64,000 bases of DNA from Onchocerca volvulus. Lineage: Eukaryota > Nematoda > Chromadorea > Rhabditida > Onchocercidae. Every line of letters starts with the position of its first letter. Within the stretch, counting starts at the first letter, position 1. The notes under the pieces were generated by a model that saw nothing but the letters and a program-made list of their open reading frames with translations, had not been told where the DNA came from and searched no databases. The stretch covers positions 9,637,560 to 9,701,559 of the forward strand of contig HG738140.1 in the NCBI GenBank assembly GCA_000499405.2. Reading direction: 5' to 3'. The position numbers and the translations under genes were made by a program. Below, piece after piece: positions 25,115 to 37,008 of this stretch.

Positions 25115-28100
25115 ATGAACCCAGAAGGGTGTCAATACGACCCGTTGTACGGCTACACACAACCACAAGCAAGAATAACGGCAGCACCGGATATCACGAC
25201 TTTAACACCTTTTGCACCTCAAGCAACATCTCTTGGAGAATATTCATCCGCGCATGCCCTTTCCACCTATGACCCGTACAGGTAATCCTCTTCATTTAAG
25301 CTTTCAGCAAATACATAACGCCATAATCATATCCTTTATTTTCCTTTCATCGTTTAAAAGTTGAAGTTTAGCATTCTTCCAATTTTTTTGACCTATGATT
25401 ATACCAAGAAATGTAAATTGATCGAATCTACTGGTGGTTTAGATAACTTGATTGAGAGGCTCGAATGCGTTATTTTGGAGACCATCACCACTGGTTTGCA
25501 GTAAGAAAATTTTCCTTTGAAATATTATTTCACTTCTCTTTGGAAAAGTTTCTTCTTTACAGATATCCGTCCTATTATCCATCTTACGGTCCGACTACTG
25601 GCTCTACATCCTTTTATACCACAGATTTACTACCATTTTCGACAAATCGGAACAGTGCAGATTTTCCAAAATCAGTTCGATCTGATCCTGAAATTACGAA
25701 AGGTATCAAACAGGAACAGGATATTAAAGAACAGGGTTCATTTTTCTTGTTTACTTATTCGAATATTTTTAAAAAATACTGAGAATAGAAGGGTAGCATT
25801 AATTTGGATTCAGTTTTGTTTGCAAAAAACAAAGTTCGGATTTTGCTTCAAAAAGTCAAATACATTTATGGCTTTGCTGGCCTTCAAAATTTGCAATGTT
25901 TATGAAAAATATGGAATGTCTATGTTAATTTGTGTTTGTTAGAGAACGTTGTTTATGACTCTGTTGATCTTTCTAATTCCACTGAACAGACATTCAAATC
26001 TAATCTAGTTTGAAATCAAAAATCAACCGCGAATACTTTCAATAAACTGAATGCATCAAATTAAAAAAATGATTGAATTACCTTTCTAAAAGATAATTCT
26101 TTGTACAATGTCATTCGGTTCTAAGTTGATAATATTGATCGTAATGGTAACATTAGCATTTTTCATTGTCCTTTAATGAAAATATTTCGTAGGATGCAAG
26201 TGAAAGTCTAACATATTTTGCTTCACTATTTTAGTCTTATTTCATCATTTATCTTCGCCAAGCTCACACTATTCATTGTTGATTAAGAGGACATGGAAAA
26301 TCTAAAGTTTCTAATATATTAGTAAAAAATTTTTGGTTAAACTATTGCAATGTAGACGAAGAAAGAGAGTGGAATTCTAAAAAATTTTAGAATTAATTTC
26401 GACAACGGGCGGTTCAACCACTGATATCACAGAATCGCATGTGGAATTAATTCAGACAAGTACCGCTGCAGCTAATACTTCAACCGTTGTGCAACAACAA
26501 GCTGAGACTATACAAATACCGCGAAGATGTAAGTTTTTTAAAATTATCCCAAGCATGATTTAACAATCAATTCAGTTGAAAATCGATTTAATTGTGAATC
26601 TTTTGGATATTCAAATTTTGAGCATCAGAAATTTTTAATTTATACTCTTAAAAATTTTTAAAATGCTTATAAAATTTTCAAATTCTCAGCGAAAATGCCT
26701 CTAAAGCAACACTTCTGCTGATTTCTTAATTACTAAATTTTCGCTGTCCGCTTTCTATTTAATAACCTATTTGTTTAATTATTTACTTACTCTTTTAAAG
26801 ATAAACAACTAAGCTATTAGAATGTACTCCAACATGCAAAATTGTAGTGGACAGAAGAAAAGCAGCAACAATGCGCGAAAGACGACGATTGCGCAAAGTA
26901 AACGAAGCGTTTGAAGTTGTCAAACAAAGGACATGCCCTAATCCGAACCAGAGATTGCCGAAGGTTTTTTGACTGTCCCATTTATAATATGAAACTTTTT
27001 GTGAACGGTTCTAAAAAAAACTGTTGAATTTAAAAATTCACTCAATTTTTCGGAAAAAAAATTGCGAAAAATCTTTCGACCCTTCGACTCTTCAATTTTT
27101 ATGAACACTTCGGGAAAAAGGTTCTCGAACTTTTTGAGTTTAGGTTGAAATCTTGAGAAGTGCGATTGAATATATCACAAAACTGGAAAATATGTTGCAA
27201 AGTCAGGGAAAAATGACAAAAATCATGGCCGCTAATCAAGGAATTCACTTGTCGGATAACGATGGCCAAGATTATGTTGTTAGTTGATTTTGATTTTTTT
27301 GTTAAAATGTTGGGAGGGAACGATATTATAGGATGGTTGATGAACGCTTTTATACAGAAAGTTTTAAAAAATTGCTGAGAAAAATTGTTTGGCTAAAAAG
27401 TAAGGCTTTAATTTACTTGAATGAAGGTGTTAAAATTATTAGCAATAGTTAAGATAGAGAAAATCTGCATAATTTTTCCGAAAAATTTGAAATCGAAATG
27501 TGCTTTTTTTTCCGGACGTTTTCGGGGCAAAATTTTTTAGCTATAAAAATTCATTTCTAAGTTTTATTTCTGATTTTTACCGTTGAATGATTCAAACACT
27601 GCAAGATAATTTTACATTAAACTTATATTTATTAGATAGAATGACATATGATTTACTCTTTATTTTACTCCATTTATCTCTGATTTTTTAGTAAGTTTGA
27701 TAAGCAATGAAAAAGTCAAAAATCAAAATAATCAATTACTGTAAGAACTTTGGTTCCTGTCATTAATGCGAAATATCATCGCTGAAAAATTTATTACTGC
27801 ATTGTAGCAGCTGTGGATGTTATATATCAGTGATTTATTTGATGAGATATCTATCCGACACGCTGAGAAAACTTTTTTTCTTAACTTTTTCGAGTTAATA
27901 CATAAAAATTTGATTTGTCAATAGGAAAGGAACATAGTTTTGGAATTAAAAGTAAGAGAAATTTTGAACTGATTTCGATGTCATGTGGATATGCCAGCAA
28001 TCAGGAATGAAAGCTAATATATTAGCTTTTAACAATTTTGAACGGAGAATCCAGTCACTTTCAACTGAAATCATTTTTCATCCATGATTACCATCTCGGA

Positions 28101-30260
28101 CTTACTATTAAATTTAAGCTTTATATTTAAGAATGAAATCAATAAGCAACTTAGACTGCATATCTATCGGAGATCTAAAAGAATTTTTTATTTTAAAGTG
28201 ACAAAAACAAATGACATATTTCAAATTATAAATCATTTTTAATTGTAGTCTGTACATAATACGTCCAGCAACGGTTCAACGGCAACTTATTACGAAAATA
28301 AAATGGGAACATTTACGGAGGAGAATGAAGATTTCGGAAGTGTAAGCACCAGCGAAAGCCCTCATGAAGCAAGTCAGATTCATTAATTGAAAGCAAAGTC
28401 ATAAAAGTTTTTTGATTTTAATTTGAAATTCGCTTATTATAAGTCAGATCTAAACATTTCTAATATAAGAGGTCTGAGAACTAATTTTTCATTTTCTGAA
28501 ATCTTCACTCATTAAGAAAAGAAAAATTTAATTTCCGAAAGATTTTGAAAATTCGTAAAAAAAAAAATTAATAATTCTTAATTTGATTCTCTTTGATTCT
28601 ATTTTTCGGCACCAGTTTATTTTTCAGTTTTTTAGACTAACAAAATCATGACTGCTTCCTGTACTTCTCATTCTGGTTCTTGAAATACCATCAAACGTCA
28701 TTCTTAACTTCTAGTATAACATGTAATCATATTTTCAAATCTTAGCAGTTTCCAAGCCTTTTTAAAAAATATTTTGTTTTCCATTTTCGTATTGAAGAAT
28801 CGCCACATTTCTTCTAATCGACTGAAATAAAAAACATCTAGTTCATCGGACAAAAAGAGAAAATATCTGAAAAATGTTATCTATTTGCAACAGAAGTGGA
28901 ATTCTTCCTATTTTTTTTCACAGCAATCCAGATAGAAATTAGATCAACCAAATAATCTGAAAACATTTCTTGAATTCTCCATAATTTCAAATCCAAAATA
29001 TCTCATTCATCATATTTAACATAGCGAGCAGTATGGAACTTGTTTTGGCTTAGCAATTATGCATATATAAAATGATTTAAAAAATTCAAGTACTGAAATT
29101 TTGACAATTTTAATTGTCGAATTGCTCTTTAACCATAATTTCCTTCCATTTCCTTTAAAATAATCGGATATGAAGGAAATTAGCAGAATCATATCATTCT
29201 TTGGAATTCTATTCACATTTCGGGTAATTATCTGCTAGTGTATTTAGATTATGTGTAAATTCACTATCACTAAAATTTAATGACAAGCAATACCACTCGT
29301 GTCCTACGCATGAAATCAAACGCATTTTGTTTCTAAAAGACGAAAAAAGGAATAGAAAAACAAATTTTTCTTTTCCTTTTCTGTTCAGAGCCATTTGAAA
29401 GCAAATTCCAATCATTTCAATTAAAATCTCGAAATTGACTCATTCGGTGTACTGTAACTGGTGTCAGTCATCTTAGAAGCTTAAAGCTTGCAGTGATTGA
29501 TGTCTTATCCACCTATTTTATTTCTCCAATTGATCCTTAACTCATCGGTTTATTTGATTATAGAGCGACGTTTAAAGAGTTTCAAACGAGATCATCACAG
29601 AGAAAGGGCGGTAAAAGTTCTTTTGAAATTAGTGGTGCCAAGAGTGAAAATGCACAATTTACGAGAGAAGTAAAGTTTTGTGGATAGATGAAGAGAATGC
29701 GAAATTTGAGGAATTTCGGGCAGTAGTTGGATATTAGCTTAAGTGAAGCAGAGATTCTTCAAGTAGAAGAGTGGTATACGACAGCAGTGTAATATGCGTC
29801 AGTTGTTCCTACCTGACCTAAAGTTCCTATCTAAATAGATCTTTCTTTAGTTTCTGGGGATAGATCAAATTTTAGTAGATCGTATTTTACAAATTTTATT
29901 TTCCAAAAATCTGAAAATTTTTTAAAACATCTCTCTTTCTTGTTTTATTAAGAATGAATAATCGAATATTTATTTGCTTTAATTAAAAAATTTCAGAAGA
30001 AAAATTTTCAATTTAAAATATTTTTCACATATTTTCGCCTAAAATTTTATGCTGTTTTTCCATATATGATTAAATAATCCAAAATATTTGGGTTTTTCAA
30101 ATTACATTTCGAAATAATTTATGAAAATTGGTGAATTTCAGAGAAAACGTCGGGGAAGAAAAGCTCTTTAGAACGGCTTTCACGTATTGTGGACAGCATT
30201 GCAGCTGATGAAGACGAGGGAACGGTAGAAGGTTCGGGGAGTGAACCTTCTGCTGTTTGA
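25115..30260 (+). CDS. hlh-1: HLH-1 / MyoD-family bHLH myogenic transcription factor
   Basis: Nuclear bHLH factor that specifies body-wall muscle in nematodes. Exons: 25115-25281, 25563-25735, 26391-26528, 26848-26963, 27144-27278, 28249-28341, about 29566-29610 and about 30144-30260. This gives about 327 residues; the C. elegans protein is 324. The N-terminal region has [20 protein letters not shown] and the KQEQ stretch found in the C. elegans protein. The bHLH spans about residues 161-215: basic [19 protein letters not shown], loop [11 protein letters not shown], helix 2 [11 protein letters not shown]. The C-terminus keeps [14 protein letters not shown], the conserved end motif. The start abuts an acceptor (tacag then ATG). 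Introns 6 and 7 are less sure. To stay in frame both small 3' exons must use the second AG of a tandem AGAG acceptor. The 15-residue exon at 29566, with KRDHHRERA like the C. elegans RDHH segment, could also be skipped without frameshift. Confidence 0.95.
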
Positions 30261-33200
30261 TAAGTGATATTGTTTGTCTATCTCTTTTGTCGCATTTGAT
30301 GAAAAATCAGATTTATAGAGAAATAGTTCGGCTTGTATATTTGAATGATATAATTTAGTGATGTGTTTGGATTCATCGAAATCATAAAAACCAGTTTTAA
30401 AAATTATTTCATTCAATTCTGTCGTCTCAATTTTTGTATAAAAATAATATTTGCAACACGTAACCATTATTAATTAATGAAAGAGTAACTTTATTACTAT
30501 AATTAATTAGTAAGCGATGTAGTACATAATTTCTTGTCTGAGTGATTATTTTGTGTTCAATTCTTATTAAAAAATTCTTATAAATAATTGTAGCACAAAC
30601 TAACAATCGATTATAAAATATGTTGTTGCGTTCATTTAAAGTTTCAAATTTTTCACTCTATGATTAGTTACAGTGCAACAACACTTGATATATGTGTATT
30701 AATGTGATGTTTTGAAATTCATCCGATTTATGATCAAACCTGCATTAAATTATTACTTTATTCAAACCAATTATTCCGCTACTTTTGTATTTAAACAAGT
30801 AATATATGAAAGAAATGATGGATGAGTCAATCAAAGGATGCAATCCTTTTATTTTGCTCTTTCCACGCAATTCTTAAACAAATTTTGGTGGTTTCCAGTT
30901 TTGATTTGGAAAGTTTTTGCAAAATATTAGGAATTTTTGGGATTTGGAGAAGAAATTGAAATTGAATTTTAAAATAAAGGCGGAATTATGGAAAATTAAT
31001 TTCGAAATATTTATGAAAATATCAGTAAGAATCTCAATACTTGTCATTAATCAATCTGATTTCTTAACTAAATTATGAATTTTTGTAGTATTTAGTTGTA
31101 ATCTTATCATACTTTTGCATTTTTTGCTTAGTTCATGTTATGTACAGAATCAGTAGAAAGTTTTATATTAAATATATTTGATAGTGAAAAATTTATCTGT
31201 AGAAAGACATTAAATAAATAGAATGTGGGATTCGTAGCAAGCAGGTGGAACAGGTATCACAGCAACGATAAGCAAGTAGCAGAAAGTTTCAAATGGAAGT
31301 GCTTCTGCTGTCTGTAGAGAGAAGGTCGTAATTAAGAGATGAAGTAATTAATGCAACAGCAACAAATAGATGCTAATATTGCACAGAATGCAAAAGAATC
31401 TTAGATGAAATATGGACAGTTCAGTTGCTCGTTTGATAACTGATTTTGTCGTTTTATTTCTTGCCATCTGCAACAGTTGCTATCAAATTCATTCATCGTT
31501 TTAAGCATTGGAAGCACAACAAGTATCTAAATTGTTGCCATCGGATATGGCGGATATCTTGTCTATATGAGAATCGTCGCCTCAGGGCATGGCAGACATT
31601 TCGTTCATATGAATGAGTTATCAGTCAGTTATCAGTTTTGCAGTAAAGAATGACTGAAGAGGCAATAAAACTGTGAAGCGAGCTAATAATGGCAAAAAGT
31701 TTCGTCACTCTCCTTGCAATATCATCAAGTGAATGATTTGGTATGAATGCAAGAAAAGAGAGTGGAATACTTGGTGACAACTTGGAGACAGAGAGGACAA
31801 GCAAGGATTTACAAAGAAAAAGTATCAGAAAACGATCAAAAAGCAGATCTGTAAGCCATTTTTGGTAGCTTTCGTCTACTCATTTAGACCCGTTTTCTCA
31901 AGCATCTTCATCATTACCTGCTTTCAACTTGCTCTTCTCAACCTAAAAATGATAAGCAATAGGAGATGACAAATAAAAGGAAGAAAACACTCAAAGAAAT
32001 ACCCTGATGCACACAATCATACATTTTTCATGGGTATTCTCCTGCATTTGCTTTTTTAGAAATATCCGTTCTTTCGTTAAGAGAATACCTAAAATTGACA
32101 TCTCTTACACTTACTTTTGTTCAATTCCAGGTCATCTTTGTAAGTAGCATAAGGAGATGATCTCCGTGAAACATTCCCATCTTTATCAATGCAACAGGAA
32201 CGCTTTTATCAAAAATTGCTGCATGCATACAAATATTTCATAAAATTGAAAATATCAATCCTTTTTAGCTCTTCGTTTGCTTGATTTAAAAAAATAATTT
32301 ATGAAGTTTCGATACGACGCTCTAAGAATTGCGTCTGATCTTGAAAAAATTATTAACTCTCTTTTTTGAGCTAATCTGAAGTTGATTTTATGATTAATTC
32401 TAATCATAGGTAGTAGACATATGATCCATGGCTTTGGAGCAAAATATTGTAGCATCTTCGACAACATTGAATAATGAAATTCAGATTCACAATACGCAGA
32501 TTGGTTGCACTTCCTTGCTATTGATAACGGTGAGTTGATTTTTCCTGACAAATATTATGGTTCGATGTTCAGTTTTTTCATTTTACTTAAAAGAAACTTT
32601 TCTAAATAAAGACGCAACAAATAATTAACAACATCATATACTTTGACGCATAATATGTGCTTTTCTATATATACTGAAGTTTGTCTCATTTGCAATATTT
32701 TCTACTATCATTTTCATATTTATTGCTTCTTATCTTAAAGTAATGACATCTACTGTAAAAAAATGCTCACATATCATTTTCTGTATTGAAAACTTCGAGT
32801 TTCAAACCATTGAAATCCTGAATTCTAAGCTCTGAAATCACGCTTCCAGATCAGATATATTTAAGATTCTTTGAAGTTCATTGCTGAGGACTATTGCCTT
32901 CAGAAGCATTATGTCTTTTCTGATGTCAAAACAATTTTCATCAATAAGTGCAACAGAATTTATTATATATGGGTAGTCTTAAAGTTCATCATAAGTAAAG
33001 TGCGATGGAAAGAGATGATTTTGTTCATGTCAAGCCGTGGTACCGACAAATTCATTGAAATTGAGCCTGATAAGACTTTATCAAGTTTGGTGAAAAGAAC
33101 TGATTAATCTATCAGTTACTTGCTAAGTAAATCATAAGTAAAGTGAGATGGAAAGAGATTGGTATGTTTTCAAGTTGAACGGCGATAACTTTGATGTAAA

Positions 33201-34887
33201 GTAGTGAATATATCCTGCGAATTTTGAACAATGTTGTAAATGAGTAAAAGCAAATTATATCATTCTGTTCTTTCGCCTAAGTTCACATCGTTATATTTGT
33301 TTCCATTGTTTCTTACAAAAGCATGAAAACAAATATACAAGCAAACATTGCCGTTCATTGTTTTTACCGCAAATTGCATCCTTCTGCGAATAGAAACAAA
33401 AGTAAACAGAAAAAAACAACAAGCGGCTCTTTAGTGAGCTGGATTTTGGTCTCTTTTTTTTTTGGATATTTGTTGATGGCAGCAAAAAATAGAATTCTGC
33501 TGCATATTTCGATAAAATTTGTTAGCACCGCGAAGAGCAGAACAACTGGATGGAGAAAACAGAGAAGGGAATTTCAATTCATTTGTTTGAGACTGAGATG
33601 ACAAAGACAAGATAGAAGGAAGTGAGAAGTCGACATTTAACTTTTTTCAGTTTATCAGAATTCTAGCTAAGTTTTTTTAAACGGAAATATGAAAATAAAT
33701 AAGTGAAACAGGAAAATATTTGGGTTTTTAATAAACGGTGAAAGCGGAACGTTGGCGTTCATTTAAAAATGACTTTTGGAAAAAAAAGTTTCTTGCCATT
33801 CCCTTAAATATTCCCAATAGTTTCTTGAATAGAACCGCAATTGAGCATACCACTTAAAAATTTCCAAACACACGAAGACTTATTTTGAGAGACTTTAAGC
33901 GATAAAAATTGATAAAATCTCTAATAAGTTGAGTTCTTAGTATTGATGTGATTATATGTCAGCTTTCACGAAATACTTGTTTTCTTACAGAATGACAATA
34001 GTTGAGCAGTGCTAACACACAAGATTACAAATTTCGAGAAGCCTACCAATTCGACTAATTCTAGTTGATCCAAAATCTCAGCAATATAGCCGATAGATGA
34101 ATTAAAAAGAAATGTAAGATAGCTAACATCATGAATTCCTCCATCAAATTTCTATAGTGAGATGATACCAAGAAAAGCGTTATACTGATTAACTGAAACA
34201 GCTGTAGTGATGCAATCCTGATAAGAATATTAATATGACAAAAAATCTGATATTCATGATTTTCAGCAAGATCTGAAAAGCTCATGAGAGTCGAAACAGC
34301 AAATTTTCAGACTAATAAGATGAATAAGGATCGAATTTCTGTTCAAATAGTTAGTACTTAGAATAGTTGTCAAGATACAGATTACAAAAAGGAGCAGGAA
34401 AATTGCTCATTGATTTTTTTAATTTTAATTGGAAAATATGCTTCTATAATCACAACACGCTTGGAAAATTGCTAAATATGTGAAAAATGTATTCACGTAT
34501 CATAATAGTGCTCCAATCATTTTTTTTTCCATGCTTAGTAATTCATAATTCTCACTTAAATAATTATGCATTGTGGGAGATAAATTAACTTGCCTGACTT
34601 ACATATCCGTGGTTCACTTCAAAAAAACCATTTGATTGAGTTTTCTGTCATCATTGCAAAAACATCAATGCAAAGATAGCGAAAAATGAGACATAACATT
34701 TTGTGCTGGAGCAGCGCTCATCAAATATAACTGATAAGACTGTATATTCTCATTGCAGGGATATGATAACGCCTTCCGCTTCACGTCAGCTCTGTCTTGC
34801 ATTGTTCCAGAACTACAAAGGTATCTACTGCCATTTACTTTGCCACCAACTTCATGCACCACAAACTCTCCGAGACAGTCTGGAAGT
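30261..34887. other. Long intergenic region downstream of hlh-1
   Basis: About 4.6 kb without a supportable gene. Small structures: a diverged 30-base tandem duplication around 31547-31615 (ggatatggcggatatc against gcatggcagacatttc), and a direct repeat at 32988-33017 and 33131-33159. Open frames at 32255-32551, 32871-33107 and 33323-33601 lack motifs and splice support. Confidence 0.5.
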
Positions 34888-35954
34888 ATGAAGAAGAAGA
34901 AGAAGAAGAAGAAGAAGGAGGCACAATCTAAAAATCCTTGTAAATTGATTGCCACTACTACGCCGCAAGCTACTTCTTGTACGTTACTGAATTTCTCTAT
35001 GATTTTGCATGATTTTACCATAAATCATATCATTGCCGATTGTTATTGATAATATTATATCAAAATCGATAAGAGTACATATTTGGCATTATATATATGA
35101 ATTCGAACTTTGCTATAAGTTCTATAACTAAAGCTACTCTAATATATGCAATTTTTTCAATCAATGTTTGGCGATAACTTATCTTCTGCTACTTATTCTA
35201 TGAATTACTAATGTAACTTTAACTTTTAATTACTAATTTTGCAAAAATTATCCTAAATAAACCGTACAATGAGCATTTCTCTATTCCTTTAAGCAAAAAA
35301 TAAACTTGGACGCCTGTACAATCCTGGTCGACCGCTTGCAATGGAAGAAAGGCAGAAAATTTTGCAGCTTTACAAAAACGGCCACAGAATAAGTCATATT
35401 GCTCGTATTATTGGAGTGACGCATAGCTGTGTTTCGAAAATTATGACAAGGTTTGATATTAGTTGTTTAAAATGTAAAATGTTGAAGAAAAAGGACTTCA
35501 AGACGGCGTAACTTCATCTTCATTTCATTCTTCATCTAGTGAAAAGTAACAAAAAACTGTTGTTGCTGATCGGAATATTCGATCAAAAATATTCGAATTC
35601 CGATCAATATTCGATCATTTGAAATTTTTTTTTTGTGTTTACATATGCCATAAGAATATGTAAATACAAAAAAAAAAAAAAAAAAAAAACATTCAAATGA
35701 CAACGACAAAATCTTTTCTGTTAAATGAAAATTTGTTATTTCATAGATATCGACAAACAGGTTCAATGCAACCGTGTACCACATATTCTTCGAAGAAGAG
35801 AAACATGAATTGCAACGGTGATATAAATGTTGGTTTAGTCTCGGATAATAATTATCAGAAATTACACAGAAGCTGTACGGTTGATGCTACCTTGAGTGGT
35901 ACCAGTCGACCAGTCAAATCCTATTTAATTCAAAGGTATGCACACTTTAGTTAA
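34888..35954 (+). CDS. PAI-only paired-domain protein (NPAX-like)
   Basis: Probable DNA-binding factor with only the N-terminal (PAI) half of a Pax paired domain. Exons 34888-34978, 35294-35450 and 35747-35954 close in phase to give 151 residues. After a start MKKKK followed by about nine lysines (an AAG repeat), the paired half runs from about residue 33 to 92: KNKLGRLYNPGRPL, helix EERQKILQLYKNG, then HRISHIARIIGVTHSCVSKI, and RYRQTGSMQP. That is the complete helix-turn-helix of PAI. No RED half, octapeptide or homeodomain follows; the tail is short and serine-rich. C. elegans has small npax genes of this type. The first exon is less secure: it could begin at the acceptor before 34759 or further upstream. 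The last exon could instead splice at 35935. Exon 2 uses a TTTAAG acceptor. Confidence 0.78.
35568..35605. repeat. Small palindromic cluster in the NPAX-like gene intron
   Basis: A 9-base perfect inverted repeat, gatcggaat and attccgatc, encloses repeated attcgat/attcgaa motifs, and another attcgatca copy follows. It lies in intron 2 of the Pax-like gene. It could be a binding-site cluster or chance in AT-rich DNA. Confidence 0.35.
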
Positions 35955-37008
35955 AGAATATATATCTGAAGAGTATGTGGATAATATTTCCAAAATATAT
36001 AATTTTTAAAAAATAAAAAATTGCTGCTGAAATTTTATTATTTTGAAGCATTTCAGGATATTAAATTTTTTTTAAATGAGAAGTAATCACATGAATGAAT
36101 TGATTTTCATGCAAACTTTAAATTAGTAAGATTCCTCTAATTTTTCAACAAAAAAAGAAAATAATTTTTTGCCCTGTTTATAGCATATTATGCGAAAGAT
36201 AATTTATGGTTTGGAGTGTGAAGAAATTTGGAGTAACTACAACTTAATGGTACTCCATCCAACTCAATGGTACTTCATCTGGAAGTGATGCTGCCTTAAA
36301 TTATTGCTTTTGTAAAAAATGATGTATTTGATTTGCTGTATAGTTATACAAAATATTAAACAATAAATTTAATAATATCATGTGATTCATTATCAAATTT
36401 TTATCAAATTTTTTTATTTTTTTTTGCCTGTTTTCTAATTATCTTCAAAAGATATTTTGATTAGGATATTATTTGCTATTTAAAAAGTTTAATTACGAAA
36501 CAATCAAAACAATAAAATGAAATGATGAAAATTTGATAAAGAATCATTCATTAGTTTTTTAGAGACGAAATACATTGATCTATAGCGGTTTTTTAGATTT
36601 TTGATCAAACTAGTCGATCATGTCATTAGGGTTTAATGTGTTTTATCATAACTGTTCAGACTTGATACGTTGTTCCGAAAATTATGGTGTAAACATGTAA
36701 GTGTATTTTTCTAAGTTTGAATGATTCCTAATATAAATAAATGAATATTTTGTTTGAATCGCTATTAGTATATTTATGTGAGCAGCAATAATGCATCAAT
36801 GTGAAATTTTATTATTCAAATTTTTAATTTATGTTTCGCAAAATTATGTGAAGCACAGTATTCTGACAATTAATGAATAAATTTCTCACTGGAATTCTGA
36901 AACCACGAAATACTTGGGAATTATTTCTAATAAAATTCAAGAAGTACTACTATTATTGCTGTACTATTCAATAAGTATACTTTTCAATAAAAATAGCATT
37001 AGAAAGAA
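35955..37008. other. Convergent intergenic region
   Basis: AT-rich DNA between the 3' ends of the plus-strand Pax-like gene and the minus-strand phosphatase. The only visible structure is a tandem 20-base pair at about 36239-36280 (aacttaatggtactccatcc, then a near copy). Confidence 0.5.

Noticed and set aside
25465..25942. Two overlapping plus-strand frames of 105 and 141 codons
   Set aside because: They are out-of-frame or intron read-through around hlh-1 exon 2. The true exon frame is fixed by the bHLH gene model.
29016..29415. Minus-strand frames inside hlh-1 intron 6
   Set aside because: No motif, no splice-consistent partners, ordinary AT-rich chance frames.
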